Positions 25,851 through 35,224 are shown, numbered from the stretch's first letter. The stretch is 64,000 bases of DNA from Fodinicola acaciae (GCF_010993745.1 NZ_WOTN01000001.1:127235-191234), one strand, 5' to 3'. Notes: generated by a model not told the origin, from the letters alone. Program-made: numbers and translations.

Positions 25851-26849
25851 ATGAACAGACGACTGCTGTTGGCCATGCTGCCGACGATGATCCTGCTCGC
25901 GGCGGCCACCGTCCTGCCGACGACGGCGGCGGCGATCAGGGACGCGGTGATCGACCGGGTCGCCGAACGCTACGCGGCGCAGGTCAACCGTGCCGACCTG
26001 CTGCCGGGTGCCACCGCCGCGCGAGGTCCGATGACGATCCTGATGCTCGGCTCGGACAACTTCGAGAACAACCGCGGCTATCAGGGGATCACCGGCCAGC
26101 GGTCGGACGCGATCATCGTGCTGCACGTCGACCGCGACTTCCGGCACGTCTCGGCGATCTCGATCCAGCGCGACGCGTACGTCAACGTGCCGGCCGCCGG
26201 GCCGTGGCACGGTGGCAAGACCAAGATCAACGCGGCGCTGGCGTACGGCGGGGCGCCGCTGGCGGTGCGTACGGTGCAGGGCCTGCTCGGCGTGCGGATC
26301 GACCACGTCATGGTGGTCGGCTTCGGCGCCGTACACACGGCGACCGACGCCGTCGGCGGCGTCAACGTGAAGATCGACAAACCGGTTTACGACAACCAGT
26401 TCCACATCCACTGGCCGGCCGGCTGGAACCACCTCACCGGCAAGCAGGCGGAGTTTTACCTGCGCCAACGCCACGGCCTGCCCAACGGCGACTTCGACCG
26501 GATGAAGCGACACCAGCAATTCCTGCGCGCGCTGATGTACAAGGGTCTCTCGCTCGGCATGCGCGGCGATGTCATCCGGCTCGACCAAGCGTTGTCGGCG
26601 GTGGCCAAGTCGACCACCGTCGACAGGGGCATGCCGGTCAAGAACCTCGCGGTGGCGGTCGCGAAGCTCGACGTCGGCGCGATCACGTACGGCTCGCTGC
26701 ACATGAAAGGCGCGATGACGATCAACCACATCCAGTATCAGGAGGTCGATCCGACCGCGGTGGCGGCGCTCGCGCGCGCGATCAAGTCCGACAACTACGC
26801 GGCCTACTGGCGTGCGTACGCACCGAACGCGGTGACGCACGGCGCGTAG
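25851..26849 (+). CDS. LytR-CpsA-Psr (LCP) family protein
   Basis: 332 residues. N-terminal membrane anchor (LLLAMLPTMILLAAATVLP), then the extracytoplasmic LCP domain: MTILMLGSDN, GQRSDAIIVLHVD, VSAISIQRDAYVNVP with the catalytic Arg, TKINAALAYGG, and VVGFGAVHTATDAVGGVNVKI. LCP enzymes attach teichoic-acid or arabinogalactan-type polymers to peptidoglycan from polyprenyl-diphosphate carriers. GGGGGG precedes the ATG. It is a single gene divergent from the LysE exporter. Confidence 0.92.
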   Translation: MNRRLLLAMLPTMILLAAATVLPTTAAAIRDAVIDRVAERYAAQVNRADLLPGATAARGPMTILMLGSDNFENNRGYQGITGQRSDAIIVLHVDRDFRHVSAISIQRDAYVNVPAAGPWHGGKTKINAALAYGGAPLAVRTVQGLLGVRIDHVMVVGFGAVHTATDAVGGVNVKIDKPVYDNQFHIHWPAGWNHLTGKQAEFYLRQRHGLPNGDFDRMKRHQQFLRALMYKGLSLGMRGDVIRLDQALSAVAKSTTVDRGMPVKNLAVAVAKLDVGAITYGSLHMKGAMTINHIQYQEVDPTAVAALARAIKSDNYAAYWRAYAPNAVTHGA

Positions 26850-26890
26850 CGCGCTCGGCGACTGTCGGTGGCCGGTGACATCATCGGGAT

Positions 26891-27592
26891 GTGTACGAGG
26901 AACGGCTGGCGCGGTTGCCAGGTGCGCTGCTGTGGACACGGACCGATCCGCTCGTCCCGGCCGCCGCCCCGACCCGCGTGCTGCCGGACGGCTGCATCGA
27001 CCTGATCTGGGTCGACGGCGAGCTGATGGTCGCCGGCCCGGACACGGTCGCGCAGCTCTCGCCGGCCAGTCCCGGCCGCCACTACGCCGGCATCCGGTTC
27101 CGGCCGGGCCTGGGCCCGGAGGTATTCGGCGTTCCGGCGTACGAGCTGGTCAACCGCCGCGTGCCGCTGGCCGAGCTGTGGCCGGCCGGCCGCGTACGCC
27201 GGCTGACCGGGGAGGTCTCGGCCGCGCACGACCGCGGCCACGCGCTCGAGCGGATCGCCGGCGACGCGCTGGCCGGCCGAGAGCCCGACCCGCTGACCCG
27301 CGCGCTGGCCGTTGACCTGCGCAAAGGCGTGTCCGTGGCGGACGCAGCCGGTGCCGCCGGCCTGAGCGAGCGGCAGCTGCTGAGACGCTGCCGGCAGGCC
27401 TTCGGCTATGGCCCCAAGACGCTGATGCGGATCATCCGGTTTGGCCGCGCGCTGGACGCGGCGCGGATCGGCACGCCGTACGCGACGGTCGCGATCGAGA
27501 ACGGTTACGCCGACCAGGCGCACTTCGCGCGTGACGTGAAGGCGCTGGCCGGCGTGTCGCTGCGCGGCCTGCTGACTCAGGAAGCCGGCTGA
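26891..27592 (+). CDS. AraC-family regulator
   Basis: 233 residues. The N-terminal beta domain is of the DUF6597 type (VLPDGCIDLIWVDGELMVAGPD, YAGIRFRPGLGPEVFGVPAYEL). The C-terminal AraC HTH pair is SVADAAGAAGLSERQLLRRCRQAFGYGPKTLMRIIRFGRAL and VAIENGYADQAHFARDVKALAG. GTG start at 26891. It overlaps the convergent lipoprotein gene by 16 bases. Target and ligand unknown. Confidence 0.9.
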   Translation: MYEERLARLPGALLWTRTDPLVPAAAPTRVLPDGCIDLIWVDGELMVAGPDTVAQLSPASPGRHYAGIRFRPGLGPEVFGVPAYELVNRRVPLAELWPAGRVRRLTGEVSAAHDRGHALERIAGDALAGREPDPLTRALAVDLRKGVSVADAAGAAGLSERQLLRRCRQAFGYGPKTLMRIIRFGRALDAARIGTPYATVAIENGYADQAHFARDVKALAGVSLRGLLTQEAG

Positions 27593-28008
27593 GCCGACAC
27601 CACCTGGAACATCGTGCCCTGCATGCAGTGGCTCATCTTGCCTTTCGTCCGATAGCCGTGCACGACCACTTTCGCGTTCGCGCGCAGGACCGTACGGTCG
27701 CCGCCGATCAGCTCGAACTTGCCGTCCGCCGCGTTGAGGATCAGGCAGCCGCCTTCGACGCCGTTGGTCACAGTGCCTTGGTGGCTCTCCAAAGCGGCCG
27801 GTGGCGGCTGCGTACGACCAGGCGGTTTGCGGATCGGCGGGTGCGTGGCCGGTGTCGACGGTGAGCCTGACGCCGACGGTGAGGTTGATGCCGACGGTGA
27901 CGAGGTCGCCGACGGCGATACGAGCGGTGCCGTGCCGCCGGTCGGTCCGCAGGCTGCCAGCAACGCGGCGACAGCGACGGCGGCGGCGCAGAGCGGGAGG
28001 ATGCGCAT
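27577..28008 (-). CDS. Small lipoprotein, unknown function
   Basis: 143 residues. Lipobox LLAAC at residues 16-20 and a long Ser/Pro/Thr linker (about 25-72), then a small globular domain with two cysteines (GGCLILNAADGKFELIGGDRTVLRANAKVVVHGY, SHCMQGTMFQVVSA). The domain looks like an OB-like beta-barrel with a disulphide. Surface anchored. Nothing nearby indicates a role. Confidence 0.72.
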   Translation of the reverse strand: MRILPLCAAAVAVAALLAACGPTGGTAPLVSPSATSSPSASTSPSASGSPSTPATHPPIRKPPGRTQPPPAALESHQGTVTNGVEGGCLILNAADGKFELIGGDRTVLRANAKVVVHGYRTKGKMSHCMQGTMFQVVSAQPAS

Positions 28009-28042
28009 ATCGCTAGGACGCGGCCGCCGCCGCGTTGGTTCC

Positions 28043-28432
28043 TTACTTCAGCGGTGCGAAGAGGTCGACGCCATAGCCGTCCGGGTCGAGTACGGTCGCG
28101 TACCGCATGCCCCAGAAGGCGTCCCACGGCTTGTGTTTTGCCTGGTAGCCGGCGTCCATCAGGTCGCAGAAGATCTCGTCGACGCCGGCCGGTGTGGCGC
28201 AGTCGAAGGCCAGCGCCAGGCCGGAGCCGGTCGGCATGGTGAAGTCGGGATCGAAGGACTTCACCGTCTCCACCGGGTCCCAGCTGATCGACATGCCGCC
28301 AGGCAGCTCGTACGCGACGTGCGACTTGTCGGTCAGGTCCTCCGGCACCGCCAGGCCGAGCCGCCGATAGAAGGCCAGGCTCGCGTCGATGTCGTTCGTG
28401 ACGATCTGGACAACGCTCAGCTTTGGTGTCAT
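28043..28432 (-). CDS. VOC-family (glyoxalase-like) protein
   Basis: 129 residues, a single VOC unit: KLSVVQIVTNDIDASLAFYRRLGL at the N-terminus and GMRYATVLDPDGYGVDLFAPL at the C-terminus. Metal-ligand residues of active glyoxalases are only partly recognisable, so it may be a binding or bleomycin-resistance-like protein rather than an enzyme. Minus strand, clustered with two other small stress-type genes. Confidence 0.85.
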   Translation of the reverse strand: MTPKLSVVQIVTNDIDASLAFYRRLGLAVPEDLTDKSHVAYELPGGMSISWDPVETVKSFDPDFTMPTGSGLALAFDCATPAGVDEIFCDLMDAGYQAKHKPWDAFWGMRYATVLDPDGYGVDLFAPLK

Positions 28433-28476
28433 GGCCGTGACGCTAGCCGCGACCGCCGTACGCGGTCTTTGACGAA

Positions 28477-28803
28477 TCAGACGTCGTAGTCGAGCCGGAT
28501 GGTGTGCCCGCCAGCTTCGTCGATCTCGATCTGCGCGCTGCCGGTGAGGCCTTTCAGGTCGCCGGTGCCGGAGCCGGCCAGCACGGTCAGGTCGAAAAAC
28601 CCCTGGTCACCCTGCGCGGCGCGGTGATGCAGCATGAAGGTGCCTTTGCGGCCCTGCAGGTCGGCGGTGACGATCTCGAATCCGCCGTACGCCGGCGAGT
28701 CCTCGGCCTTGCTGCCGAACAGCAGCCTGGTGACGCTCGTGCCGGCCAGCTCGCCGGCGTAGGTCTTGTCCAGCGTGAAGGTGGCGGTGGCGCGCTTGCT
28801 CAT
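28477..28803 (-). CDS. DUF3224-family small protein
   Basis: 108 residues. An all-beta barrel pattern: SKRATATFTLDKTYAGELAGTSVTRLLFGS, GGFEIVTADLQGRKGTFMLHHRA, GDLKGLTGSAQIEID. It matches the DUF3224 pattern (allene-oxide-cyclase-like barrel). ATG at 28803 with a GAGGAG site. No known catalytic function. Confidence 0.8.
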   Translation of the reverse strand: MSKRATATFTLDKTYAGELAGTSVTRLLFGSKAEDSPAYGGFEIVTADLQGRKGTFMLHHRAAQGDQGFFDLTVLAGSGTGDLKGLTGSAQIEIDEAGGHTIRLDYDV

Positions 28804-28863
28804 CAGATGGCTCCTCGAAGTCGGTGTCGGAGCCATCGTGTCGTACATACCTGACAGGTTCGG

Positions 28864-29163
28864 TCAGTCGGCGATCGCCATCTGGACGGCGTTGCGGCCG
28901 GCCACGATCGGCTGCACGAAGTTCTTCACCAGCTCCACGTGCGCGGGATGCTCGAGGTAGCCGCGTACGCCGTCGGCGTCGTCCACCACCGCGGCGACGG
29001 CGAAGTCCGCGTTGCCGTCGCGCAGCCGCAGGTCGGGGCCGAAGTGATAGGAGCGCAGCGCGGGGATCTTCGACGGCAGCGTGGCGAGCTCCTTGGTCAG
29101 CGCGCGGATCTGGTCCTCCGACGCGTCCGGCCGCCAGGTGAACGTCACCACGTGCATGATCAT
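28864..29163 (-). CDS. Dabb (stress-responsive A/B barrel) domain protein
   Basis: 99 residues. MHVVTFTWRPDASEDQIRALTKELATLPSKIPALRSYHFGPDL and the C-terminal YLEHPAHVELVKNFVQPIVAGRNAVQMAI are the Dabb signature. Dimeric ferredoxin-like barrel, linked to stress or to minor enzymatic roles. Two ATGs (29163, 29157) are possible starts. Confidence 0.87.
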   Translation of the reverse strand: MIMHVVTFTWRPDASEDQIRALTKELATLPSKIPALRSYHFGPDLRLRDGNADFAVAAVVDDADGVRGYLEHPAHVELVKNFVQPIVAGRNAVQMAIAD

Positions 29164-29256
29164 TGGCCGCTCCGTTCGTCCCACCTGTGGCTGATTCCAC
29201 AGAAGGCTAGTGCACGGTAAGCGTTTTGTGGCCTGCCCGGCTGGTATGACGAATAG

Positions 29257-29766
29257 GTGAGTGTGCGCACAGTGGTCGTCGTCATGGGGGTCTCGTCCTC
29301 CGGCAAGTCCACTGTGGGTAGGCAACTGGCCGACCGGCTCGGTGTGCCGTTCGCCGAGGCCGACGACTTCCATCCGGCGGAAAACGTGGCCAAGATGTCC
29401 CGCGGCGAGCCGCTGACCGACACCGACCGCTGGCCGTGGCTGCGTACGCTCGCCGGCTGGATTCACCGACACCAGGACGGCGGTGGGGTCGTCACCTGCT
29501 CCGCGCTCAAACGCGCCTACCGAGACCTTCTCCGCGAGGACAACCCGGCGACCTGGTTTCTGCATCTGGACGGCTCGGAGGCGCTCATTACAGAGCGGTC
29601 GCGCCGGCGCGGGCAGCATTTCATGGCACCGTCGATGGTGCGGTCGCAGTTCGCCGACCTGGAGCCGCTCGGACCGGACGAACCGGGGCTGGTCGTCAGC
29701 GTCGAGGAGCCGCCGGCGCGGATCGTCGAACAGGCGGTCGAGTACGGAAAGAAGGTGGTCCGGTGA
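29257..29766 (+). CDS. gntK: Gluconokinase
   Basis: 169 residues. P-loop GVSSSGKSTVG at 11-21, FAEADDFHPAENVAKMSRGEPLTDTDRWPWL is the GntK substrate loop, and ALKRAYRDLLR lies beyond. It phosphorylates D-gluconate to 6-phosphogluconate with ATP. GTG start at 29257. The next gene overlaps it by four bases (GTGA), so both are cotranscribed. Confidence 0.93.
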   Translation: MSVRTVVVVMGVSSSGKSTVGRQLADRLGVPFAEADDFHPAENVAKMSRGEPLTDTDRWPWLRTLAGWIHRHQDGGGVVTCSALKRAYRDLLREDNPATWFLHLDGSEALITERSRRRGQHFMAPSMVRSQFADLEPLGPDEPGLVVSVEEPPARIVEQAVEYGKKVVR

Positions 29767-30797
29767 GCGAGTTCGCCGTACGCGAGGAAGGCGACGCGAC
29801 CGACTGGACGCAGCCCGGTGTCTTCCGGGTCGCGGACAACGTCTATCGCATTCCGCTGCCGTTGCCAAACGACGGCCTGCGCGCGGTCAACGTCTACGCG
29901 ATCGTCGACGACGGTGGCCTGACGATGATCGACTCCGGATGGGCGTTGGCCGAGTCGGAGCAGCGGCTCGGGCGGGCGATCGGCGCGCTCGGCTTTGGTT
30001 TCGGTGATATCCGGCGGTTTCTCGTCACGCACGTACACCGTGACCACTACACGCAGGCGGTGACGATACGCCGCAAGTTTGGCAACGAGGTCGCGCTGGG
30101 CATCGGCGAGAAGGAGTCGCTGATCGCCGCCGGCACACCGCGTGCCCTGCGTGGCTTCGAAGGACTTCGCAGTGTTGGCGCGGATCCGCTGATCGAGCTG
30201 TTCCGTAACATGGACCGGCCGCCGCCGGAGCCGTCGGACATGTGGGAAATGCCCGACGAGTGGATCGAGGGCCGAAGCGACATCAAGCTGGTTTCTCGTT
30301 CCCTGACGGCGATCCCGACTCCTGGCCACACCGCCGGCCACCTCGTTTTCCGCGACGACGCCAATGTCCTGACCTTCACTGGCGACCACGTGTTGCCGCA
30401 CATCACGCCGTCGATCGGTTTCGAGGCGGTGCCGGTGAAACTTCCGCTCGCCGACTATCTCGGCTCGCTGAAGCTGGTGCGCGGCATGCCGGACACCGCG
30501 ATGCTGCCGGCGCACGGTCCGGCACGCGAGAGTGTCCACGCCAGGGTCGACGAGCTGCTCGAGCACCATGACCATCGCCTGGACCTTTCGCTTGCCGCGG
30601 TTGAGAAAGGCGCGAGTACGGCCTACGAGGCGGCTGGGCTGATCGGCTGGACGCGACGGGAGAAGAAGCTGCTCGACCTGGATCCGTTCAACCAGATGCT
30701 CGCGGTTTTCGAGACCAGCGCGCATCTGAACGTACTGGTGCTGCAGGGTCGGCTCACATCGTCCAAAGTGGACGGTGTGTGGCGCTATTCTAGCTGA
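29763..30797 (+). CDS. MBL-fold metallo-hydrolase
   Basis: 344 residues. Metal-binding HxHxDH as THVHRDHY near residue 92, ID SGW (DGGLTMIDSGWA) upstream, TPGHTAGHLVF, FTGDHVLPHI and AHGP near the C-terminus. The C-terminal helical extension resembles the lactonase/LACTB2-like group. A zinc hydrolase of an ester or thioester. The start GTG at 29763 overlaps the gntK stop. Confidence 0.88.
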   Translation: MSEFAVREEGDATDWTQPGVFRVADNVYRIPLPLPNDGLRAVNVYAIVDDGGLTMIDSGWALAESEQRLGRAIGALGFGFGDIRRFLVTHVHRDHYTQAVTIRRKFGNEVALGIGEKESLIAAGTPRALRGFEGLRSVGADPLIELFRNMDRPPPEPSDMWEMPDEWIEGRSDIKLVSRSLTAIPTPGHTAGHLVFRDDANVLTFTGDHVLPHITPSIGFEAVPVKLPLADYLGSLKLVRGMPDTAMLPAHGPARESVHARVDELLEHHDHRLDLSLAAVEKGASTAYEAAGLIGWTRREKKLLDLDPFNQMLAVFETSAHLNVLVLQGRLTSSKVDGVWRYSS

Positions 30798-31011
30798 CGG
30801 CGCGTACGACCAGCGGGCGGTTCTGGGGTGGTGTTGCGGTGGGGAGGTGGTTGGGTTTTCTGGGCTTGCTCGTTCTCCCGTCGGCGCCCTGGAGGGAACC
30901 ACGTTTTCGGGGTAGGCCGCCGAGCTTGCGTACGTGGTTGCGTTTGGTGGGCGGCGGCCCCTCCGAAAATGTGGTTGGCTGCGCCCGTCGACGGAGAGAA
31001 CGAGCAAGCCA
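30798..31011. other. Gene-free stretch before repeat copy B
   Basis: Together with repeat copy B this makes a 450-base gap without a credible gene. It is G-rich on the plus strand. Any ORFs here are composed of low-complexity Pro/Arg-rich reading of GC sequence and I reject them. No clear promoter seen. Confidence 0.5.
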
Positions 31012-31212
31012 GGTCACGTGCGGGAAGTAGCCCGTTGGTATGAACGCCAAACGATCTTCCTGTAGCGCTACATGTCCGTCTTGCCGGTTTGTGTTTGGTG
31101 GCCATGCGCCCATTGAGTGGCGGGCGGGGTGGTGCTGGTGTGACTGGTAATGCAGGTGAGTGCGGTCAGTCTACGTAATACTTGTTTAACATGCCATCAA
31201 ACTGGACATTTA
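31012..31212 (-). repeat. Intergenic repeat element, copy B (inverted relative to copy A)
   Basis: Read on the minus strand it repeats the two blocks of copy A at 8799-9046: AATGTCCAGTTTGATGG, TGTTAAACAAGTATTACG, then AAACACAAACCGGCAAGACG, the palindrome TGTAGCGCTACA (31061-31072) and CTTCCCGCACGTGACC. It lacks the hairpin that separates the blocks in copy A. It lies between the MBL-fold gene and the GH87-like gene, 22 kb from copy A. Confidence 0.75.
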
Positions 31213-31222
31213 CCGGCGAGTG

Positions 31223-31242
31223 ACCAGCGGCGCTGCTGGTCG
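31223..31242 (-). terminator. Small hairpin after the GH87-like gene
   Basis: GACCAGC and GCTGGTC form a seven-pair stem with a six-base loop six bases past the stop of the glucanase gene. No T-run, so only a weak terminator candidate. Confidence 0.3.
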
Positions 31243-31247
31243 CCAGC

Positions 31248-33533
31248 TCAGCTGTGGTAGATCTCGAACTCGGCGGCCTGGCCGGCCGGCCAGCCGGTGT
31301 TGGCGGTGAAGCTCAGCCGCAGATAGCGCAGCGACCGCGCGGAAAACGTGATCGTCGCCGTGTTGCCGGTGGCCGGATTGAAGGTGTAACTCTCCGATCC
31401 GACGACACTGCTGAAATTGGATCCGTCCGTCGAGCCGGTGACCGACAACGTCTGCGTACGTGTGCCCCACGCCGTGGACGGCGGCAGTTTCAGCACGATC
31501 CGGCCGACATTGGTGGCCGAGCCGAGGTCGGCCTGCAGCCACTGCGGAAACGAGTTGTTCACGCTTTCCCAGTAACTGTTGGCGTTCCCGTCGTTCGCAT
31601 TGGCCGGGCCGTACACCTGCGTGTAGCCGCTGGCGGTCATCGACTTGCCCAGCGCCAGGTTGGCGTTCGGATCCTCGGTTGGCGGCTGCGTGGTCGGCGG
31701 GGGACTGGTCGGGTTGCCCGGATAGGTGTAGACCGGCGGAGGCCAGCCACCGCAGTACGGGTTTGCCGTGTACCAGCCGGAGTTTCCGCTGCCCTGGTTA
31801 ATGGTGAACGAGGTCCCCATGCAGCTGTAGATCGGGTTCGAATAACCGATGTGTGCCGCGGTCACGTTGGTGAAGCTCGCCGAGCCGGACGTTTGGATCT
31901 GCAGCGCGAAAGTCCCGGCGCCGTCGATGCGTACGTTGTTGAAGCTCACGCCAGTGATCGAGCCGCCCTCGACCCATTGGATGCCTTCGTACGAGCTGTC
32001 CAGCAGATCAGTGTCGGTCACGTTGATCGTCGCGTTTATGTTGCCGTTCAAGGCATCGAACCACAGCGCGCCGACGCCGAACTGCCAGTTGGGGTCGAGC
32101 ACGCCGGCTCTCAGCGTCGTGTTGCGCGCGACCGTGATCGTGCCGGCGAGCACGACGGAGTTGAACCGGTTGGCGACATGCAACCCGCCACCCTGGGTTT
32201 GCGTGTCCGACACGACATTGTCGGTCACGCTGATGTCACGGCCGCCGTAGATCGCGATGTTGTTGGCCAGAATGGGAAGTTCGACGGTGTTCCAGGAGAA
32301 TGTGTTGTTGTGGTCGGCATTCTGGTCCGACCACATCGCCAGCCCGTCGTCGCCCGTGTTGCGAACATAGTTCTGCGTGACGGTCGTGTTGGAGATGCCG
32401 TTGTGCAGGTTCAAACCGTCCGCGGTCTGGTCGAGGATCCGGCAGTTGCGTACGGTCAGGCCGTCGAACGGTCCGTCCAGCCACAGGCCGACCTTGGTGT
32501 GCTGCATCCAGACGTGGTCGACGACCGAGCCCCCACCGAGAGCGCCGCCTATCGCGTTGACCTGCGCGCCGTCGTTGCGGTCAGTGGTTTCGCCGAATAT
32601 CGCGAAATCCTGGAGGTGGACGTTGCTGCTCGGGTTGGGCGCGTAGTTTCCGTAGACGCCGACGCCGTTGCCGTGCAGCACCGAATACCACTGACCGGCG
32701 CCTTGGATTGTCACGTTGTTGACGATGATGTGCTGGTTGACGGTGTAAGTGCCCTGCGGCACATAGAGAACGCGACCCTGCGAGGACGCCGCGTTCACGG
32801 CGTTCTGGATCGCGCTGCCGGAATCCGCCGCGCCGCTGGGATCCGCGCCATAGTCGGTGACCAACAGCGAGTTGGCCGGCCGGCCGATCGGTGCCGCCAC
32901 ATTTTCGAACTCCGCGGTGTCGACGGTGATCGGCACCGAGCTCGAGTCGCGCTGGAAGCGTACGTGCGTGCCGGCGGCCAGCGTGCTGCCAAACATCGTC
33001 CGCACGTCGTCGTAGAAATGGTGCGGCTTGCCGTCACCGGGGTCGTTGGTGAACGGATACGAGCCATAGAACCAGCTGAACCGGTTGGTCAGCGTGAGGT
33101 CGCGGTTTTTGCTGCCATTGACGTAAACCGCGATCGTCGTCGTGTAGTCGGAGCCGTTCGACGTGTCCGGCACGCTGTAATGTAGGTTCACCGCGTTGGC
33201 CGCCGCGGTCAGCGTGAAGTCCACGTATTGGCCGCTGCCGCTGAGGGTCACCGCTGACCGGCCGGCTCCTTCCGAGGCGAGCGTGCCGGCCGTACGGCTG
33301 CGCGCCAGCACGGAGCCGTTGGTGGCCGCGTTTTCCGCCTCGTACTGTGTGAACGGCACGGTCGCGCCGCGGCCAGGCACGCTGACGGCCGGTGTCGCCG
33401 CCGCGGCCGCCGCGGGTTTCGGTGCGTACGCCTCATAACTCGTGACGGCGACCGCGCCGAGCGCGACCACGGCGACGGCCAGTCCGGCGGCGAAGCTGGT
33501 GGTCAGCCAGTTTCGCGTGGTTTGGCTGGACAT
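31248..33533 (-). CDS. Secreted GH87-like alpha-1,3-glucanase (mutanase/mycodextranase type)
   Basis: 761 residues. Signal or anchor helix in 1-37. Residues about 60-210 are a CBM6/35-like beta-sandwich (FTQYEAENAAT, GSGQYVDFTL). About 220-610 is a right-handed beta-helix starting YGADPSGAADSGSAIQNAV, with acidic residues Asp372 in DQTADGLN and Asp395/Asp396 in NTGDDGLAMW. Their spacing (23 and 1) equals that of the catalytic Asps I recall for GH87 Agl-KA. A Pro/Thr linker is followed by a discoidin (F5/8C) domain at about 645-760. The start ATG 33533 has AAAGGAG five bases upstream. It presumably cuts alpha-1,3-glucan outside the cell to feed the linked transporter. Confidence 0.8.
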   Translation of the reverse strand: MSSQTTRNWLTTSFAAGLAVAVVALGAVAVTSYEAYAPKPAAAAAATPAVSVPGRGATVPFTQYEAENAATNGSVLARSRTAGTLASEGAGRSAVTLSGSGQYVDFTLTAAANAVNLHYSVPDTSNGSDYTTTIAVYVNGSKNRDLTLTNRFSWFYGSYPFTNDPGDGKPHHFYDDVRTMFGSTLAAGTHVRFQRDSSSVPITVDTAEFENVAAPIGRPANSLLVTDYGADPSGAADSGSAIQNAVNAASSQGRVLYVPQGTYTVNQHIIVNNVTIQGAGQWYSVLHGNGVGVYGNYAPNPSSNVHLQDFAIFGETTDRNDGAQVNAIGGALGGGSVVDHVWMQHTKVGLWLDGPFDGLTVRNCRILDQTADGLNLHNGISNTTVTQNYVRNTGDDGLAMWSDQNADHNNTFSWNTVELPILANNIAIYGGRDISVTDNVVSDTQTQGGGLHVANRFNSVVLAGTITVARNTTLRAGVLDPNWQFGVGALWFDALNGNINATINVTDTDLLDSSYEGIQWVEGGSITGVSFNNVRIDGAGTFALQIQTSGSASFTNVTAAHIGYSNPIYSCMGTSFTINQGSGNSGWYTANPYCGGWPPPVYTYPGNPTSPPPTTQPPTEDPNANLALGKSMTASGYTQVYGPANANDGNANSYWESVNNSFPQWLQADLGSATNVGRIVLKLPPSTAWGTRTQTLSVTGSTDGSNFSSVVGSESYTFNPATGNTATITFSARSLRYLRLSFTANTGWPAGQAAEFEIYHS

Positions 33534-33584
33534 CTGCGCTCCTTTCGACTTGCGTGAGACTGTCGGGGGCAAGGACAGGTGTTC

Positions 33585-35198
33585 CTAGCCGATACGCAGC
33601 CAGACGGTGGTGTCCGGCGGAAGGAGGCCGCTGTCCAGCGGACTGCTGGACAGCAGGATGTGCCGGTGTTTCGGTAACCCGACCGGTGTCGCGGAGAGGT
33701 TGACGACACAGGCAAAACTCGGGTCTCGCTCGAACGCCAGCACGTCCGGGCCGAAGCCGCCGGACCACCGCAAATCGCCGTCGCCGAGCGCTGTTTCGGT
33801 GCGCCGCAACCCAAGCGCCGCGCGATAGAGGGCGAGCATGGAGCCGGGGTCGGTGGCCTGCGCCGACATCGTGACGTCGGACCAGTCCGCCGGCTGCGGC
33901 AGCCACGGTGCGGCCGAGTCCGGTGGACTGAATCCGTACGGCGGCGCGGATCCGCTCCACGGCAGCGGCACACGGCAGCCGTCGCGGCCGCGGTCCGTGT
34001 GTCCTGAGCGCGTCCAGACCGGGTCCTGGCGCACCTCGTCCGGCAGGTCCTCGACCTCCGCGAGACCGAATTCCTCGCCTTGGTAAAGGTAAACGCTGCC
34101 CGGCAGCGCCATCGCCAGCAGCGCCGCGGCTCTGGCTCGGCGGGTGCCAAGCGCGCGGTCGGTCGGTGCGCCGTGTTGCCGGTCGCCGAAGTCGAATCCA
34201 GTGTCCTCGCGGCCATATCTGGTGACGTGGCGGGTCACGTCGTGGTTGGACAGGACCCAGCTCGGCGCCGCCTGGACCGGCGCGTGCGTCGCGAGCGTAC
34301 GGTCGACTACCGCGCGCAGCGCACCAGCTTTCCACTGACAGGACAGAAAGTCGAAGTTGAAGGCGGTGTGCAGTTCGTCGGATCGCAGATAGCGGGCGAA
34401 TCTGTCCGGATCCGGCTGCCACATCTCCGCGACGAACGCGCGGTCGCCGTCGTAGGCGTCGGAGATTTTCCGCCAGCTGCGATAGATCTCGTGCACGCCG
34501 TCCTGGTCGAAGTACGGCGTCGCCGGCGACTCGAAGTCGACGATGTCCGGCAGGCCGTCCTGTTTCACCAGCCCGTCGGCCACGTCGATGCGCAGGCCGT
34601 CGACGCCGCGCTCCAGCCAGAACCGCAGGATGTCCTCGAACTCCTTGCGTACGCGCGAGTTGTCCCAGTTGAGATCGGGTTGTTCCGGGCTGAAGATGTG
34701 CAGGTACCACTGGCCTGGCGAGCCGTCCGGCTCGGTCACCCTGGTCCATGCTGGTCCGCCAAACCTGGAGCGCCAGTTGTTCGGCGGCAGCTCGCCGTTT
34801 TCGCCGCGACCGTCGCGAAACCAGAACAGCTCTCTGGCCGGTGAGCCGGGACCGCCGGCGAGCGCGTCGACAAACCACGGATGTGCGTCGGAGCAGTGGT
34901 TTGGCACGATGTCCAGGACGATGCGGAGGTTTTTCTCGTGTGCTTCCGCGATGACCGCCTCTGCCTCCGCGAGCGTGCCATACTTCGGCTCTATCGAACG
35001 ATAGTCGGAGACGTCATAGCCGGCGTCGGCCATCGGCGACGGATACCATGGAGTGATCCAGATCGCGTCGATCCCCAGGTCGGCCAGATACGGCAACCGC
35101 TGGCGCAGGCCCGCGAGGTCGCCGATGCCGTCGCCGTTTCCGTCCGCGAAACTCTGGAGATATACCTGATAGATCGCGGCGCTTCGCCACCAACGCAC
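33585..35198 (-). CDS. GH13 alpha-glucosidase
   Basis: 537 residues, cytoplasmic (no signal). Classic GH13 regions: YQVYLQSFADGNGDGIGDLAG, DAIWITPWYPSPMADAGYDVSDY, DIVPNHCSDAHPWF, QPDLNWDN, nucleophile Asp in DGLRIDVADG, acid Glu in FVAEMW, and Asp in LSNHDVTRH. It hydrolyses alpha-glucosidic ends of imported malto- or nigero-oligosaccharides to glucose. GTG start at 35198 with GAAAGGCG upstream, 26 bases after the permease stop. Part of the ABC operon. Confidence 0.92.
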   Translation of the reverse strand: MRWWRSAAIYQVYLQSFADGNGDGIGDLAGLRQRLPYLADLGIDAIWITPWYPSPMADAGYDVSDYRSIEPKYGTLAEAEAVIAEAHEKNLRIVLDIVPNHCSDAHPWFVDALAGGPGSPARELFWFRDGRGENGELPPNNWRSRFGGPAWTRVTEPDGSPGQWYLHIFSPEQPDLNWDNSRVRKEFEDILRFWLERGVDGLRIDVADGLVKQDGLPDIVDFESPATPYFDQDGVHEIYRSWRKISDAYDGDRAFVAEMWQPDPDRFARYLRSDELHTAFNFDFLSCQWKAGALRAVVDRTLATHAPVQAAPSWVLSNHDVTRHVTRYGREDTGFDFGDRQHGAPTDRALGTRRARAAALLAMALPGSVYLYQGEEFGLAEVEDLPDEVRQDPVWTRSGHTDRGRDGCRVPLPWSGSAPPYGFSPPDSAAPWLPQPADWSDVTMSAQATDPGSMLALYRAALGLRRTETALGDGDLRWSGGFGPDVLAFERDPSFACVVNLSATPVGLPKHRHILLSSSPLDSGLLPPDTTVWLRIG

Positions 35199-35224
35199 GT
35201 CGTGACGCCTTTCTGTCGGAGAGA

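Noticed and set aside
30785-31105. 106-residue ORF over repeat copy B on the minus strand
   Set aside because: Composition is Pro/Arg/Thr-rich, it contains the repeat element, and similarity to copy A is at DNA level including third positions. No RBS-supported start.
31161-31247. Repeat copy B as an insertion-sequence end
   Set aside because: No transposase, no terminal inverted repeats and no flanking duplications recognised.
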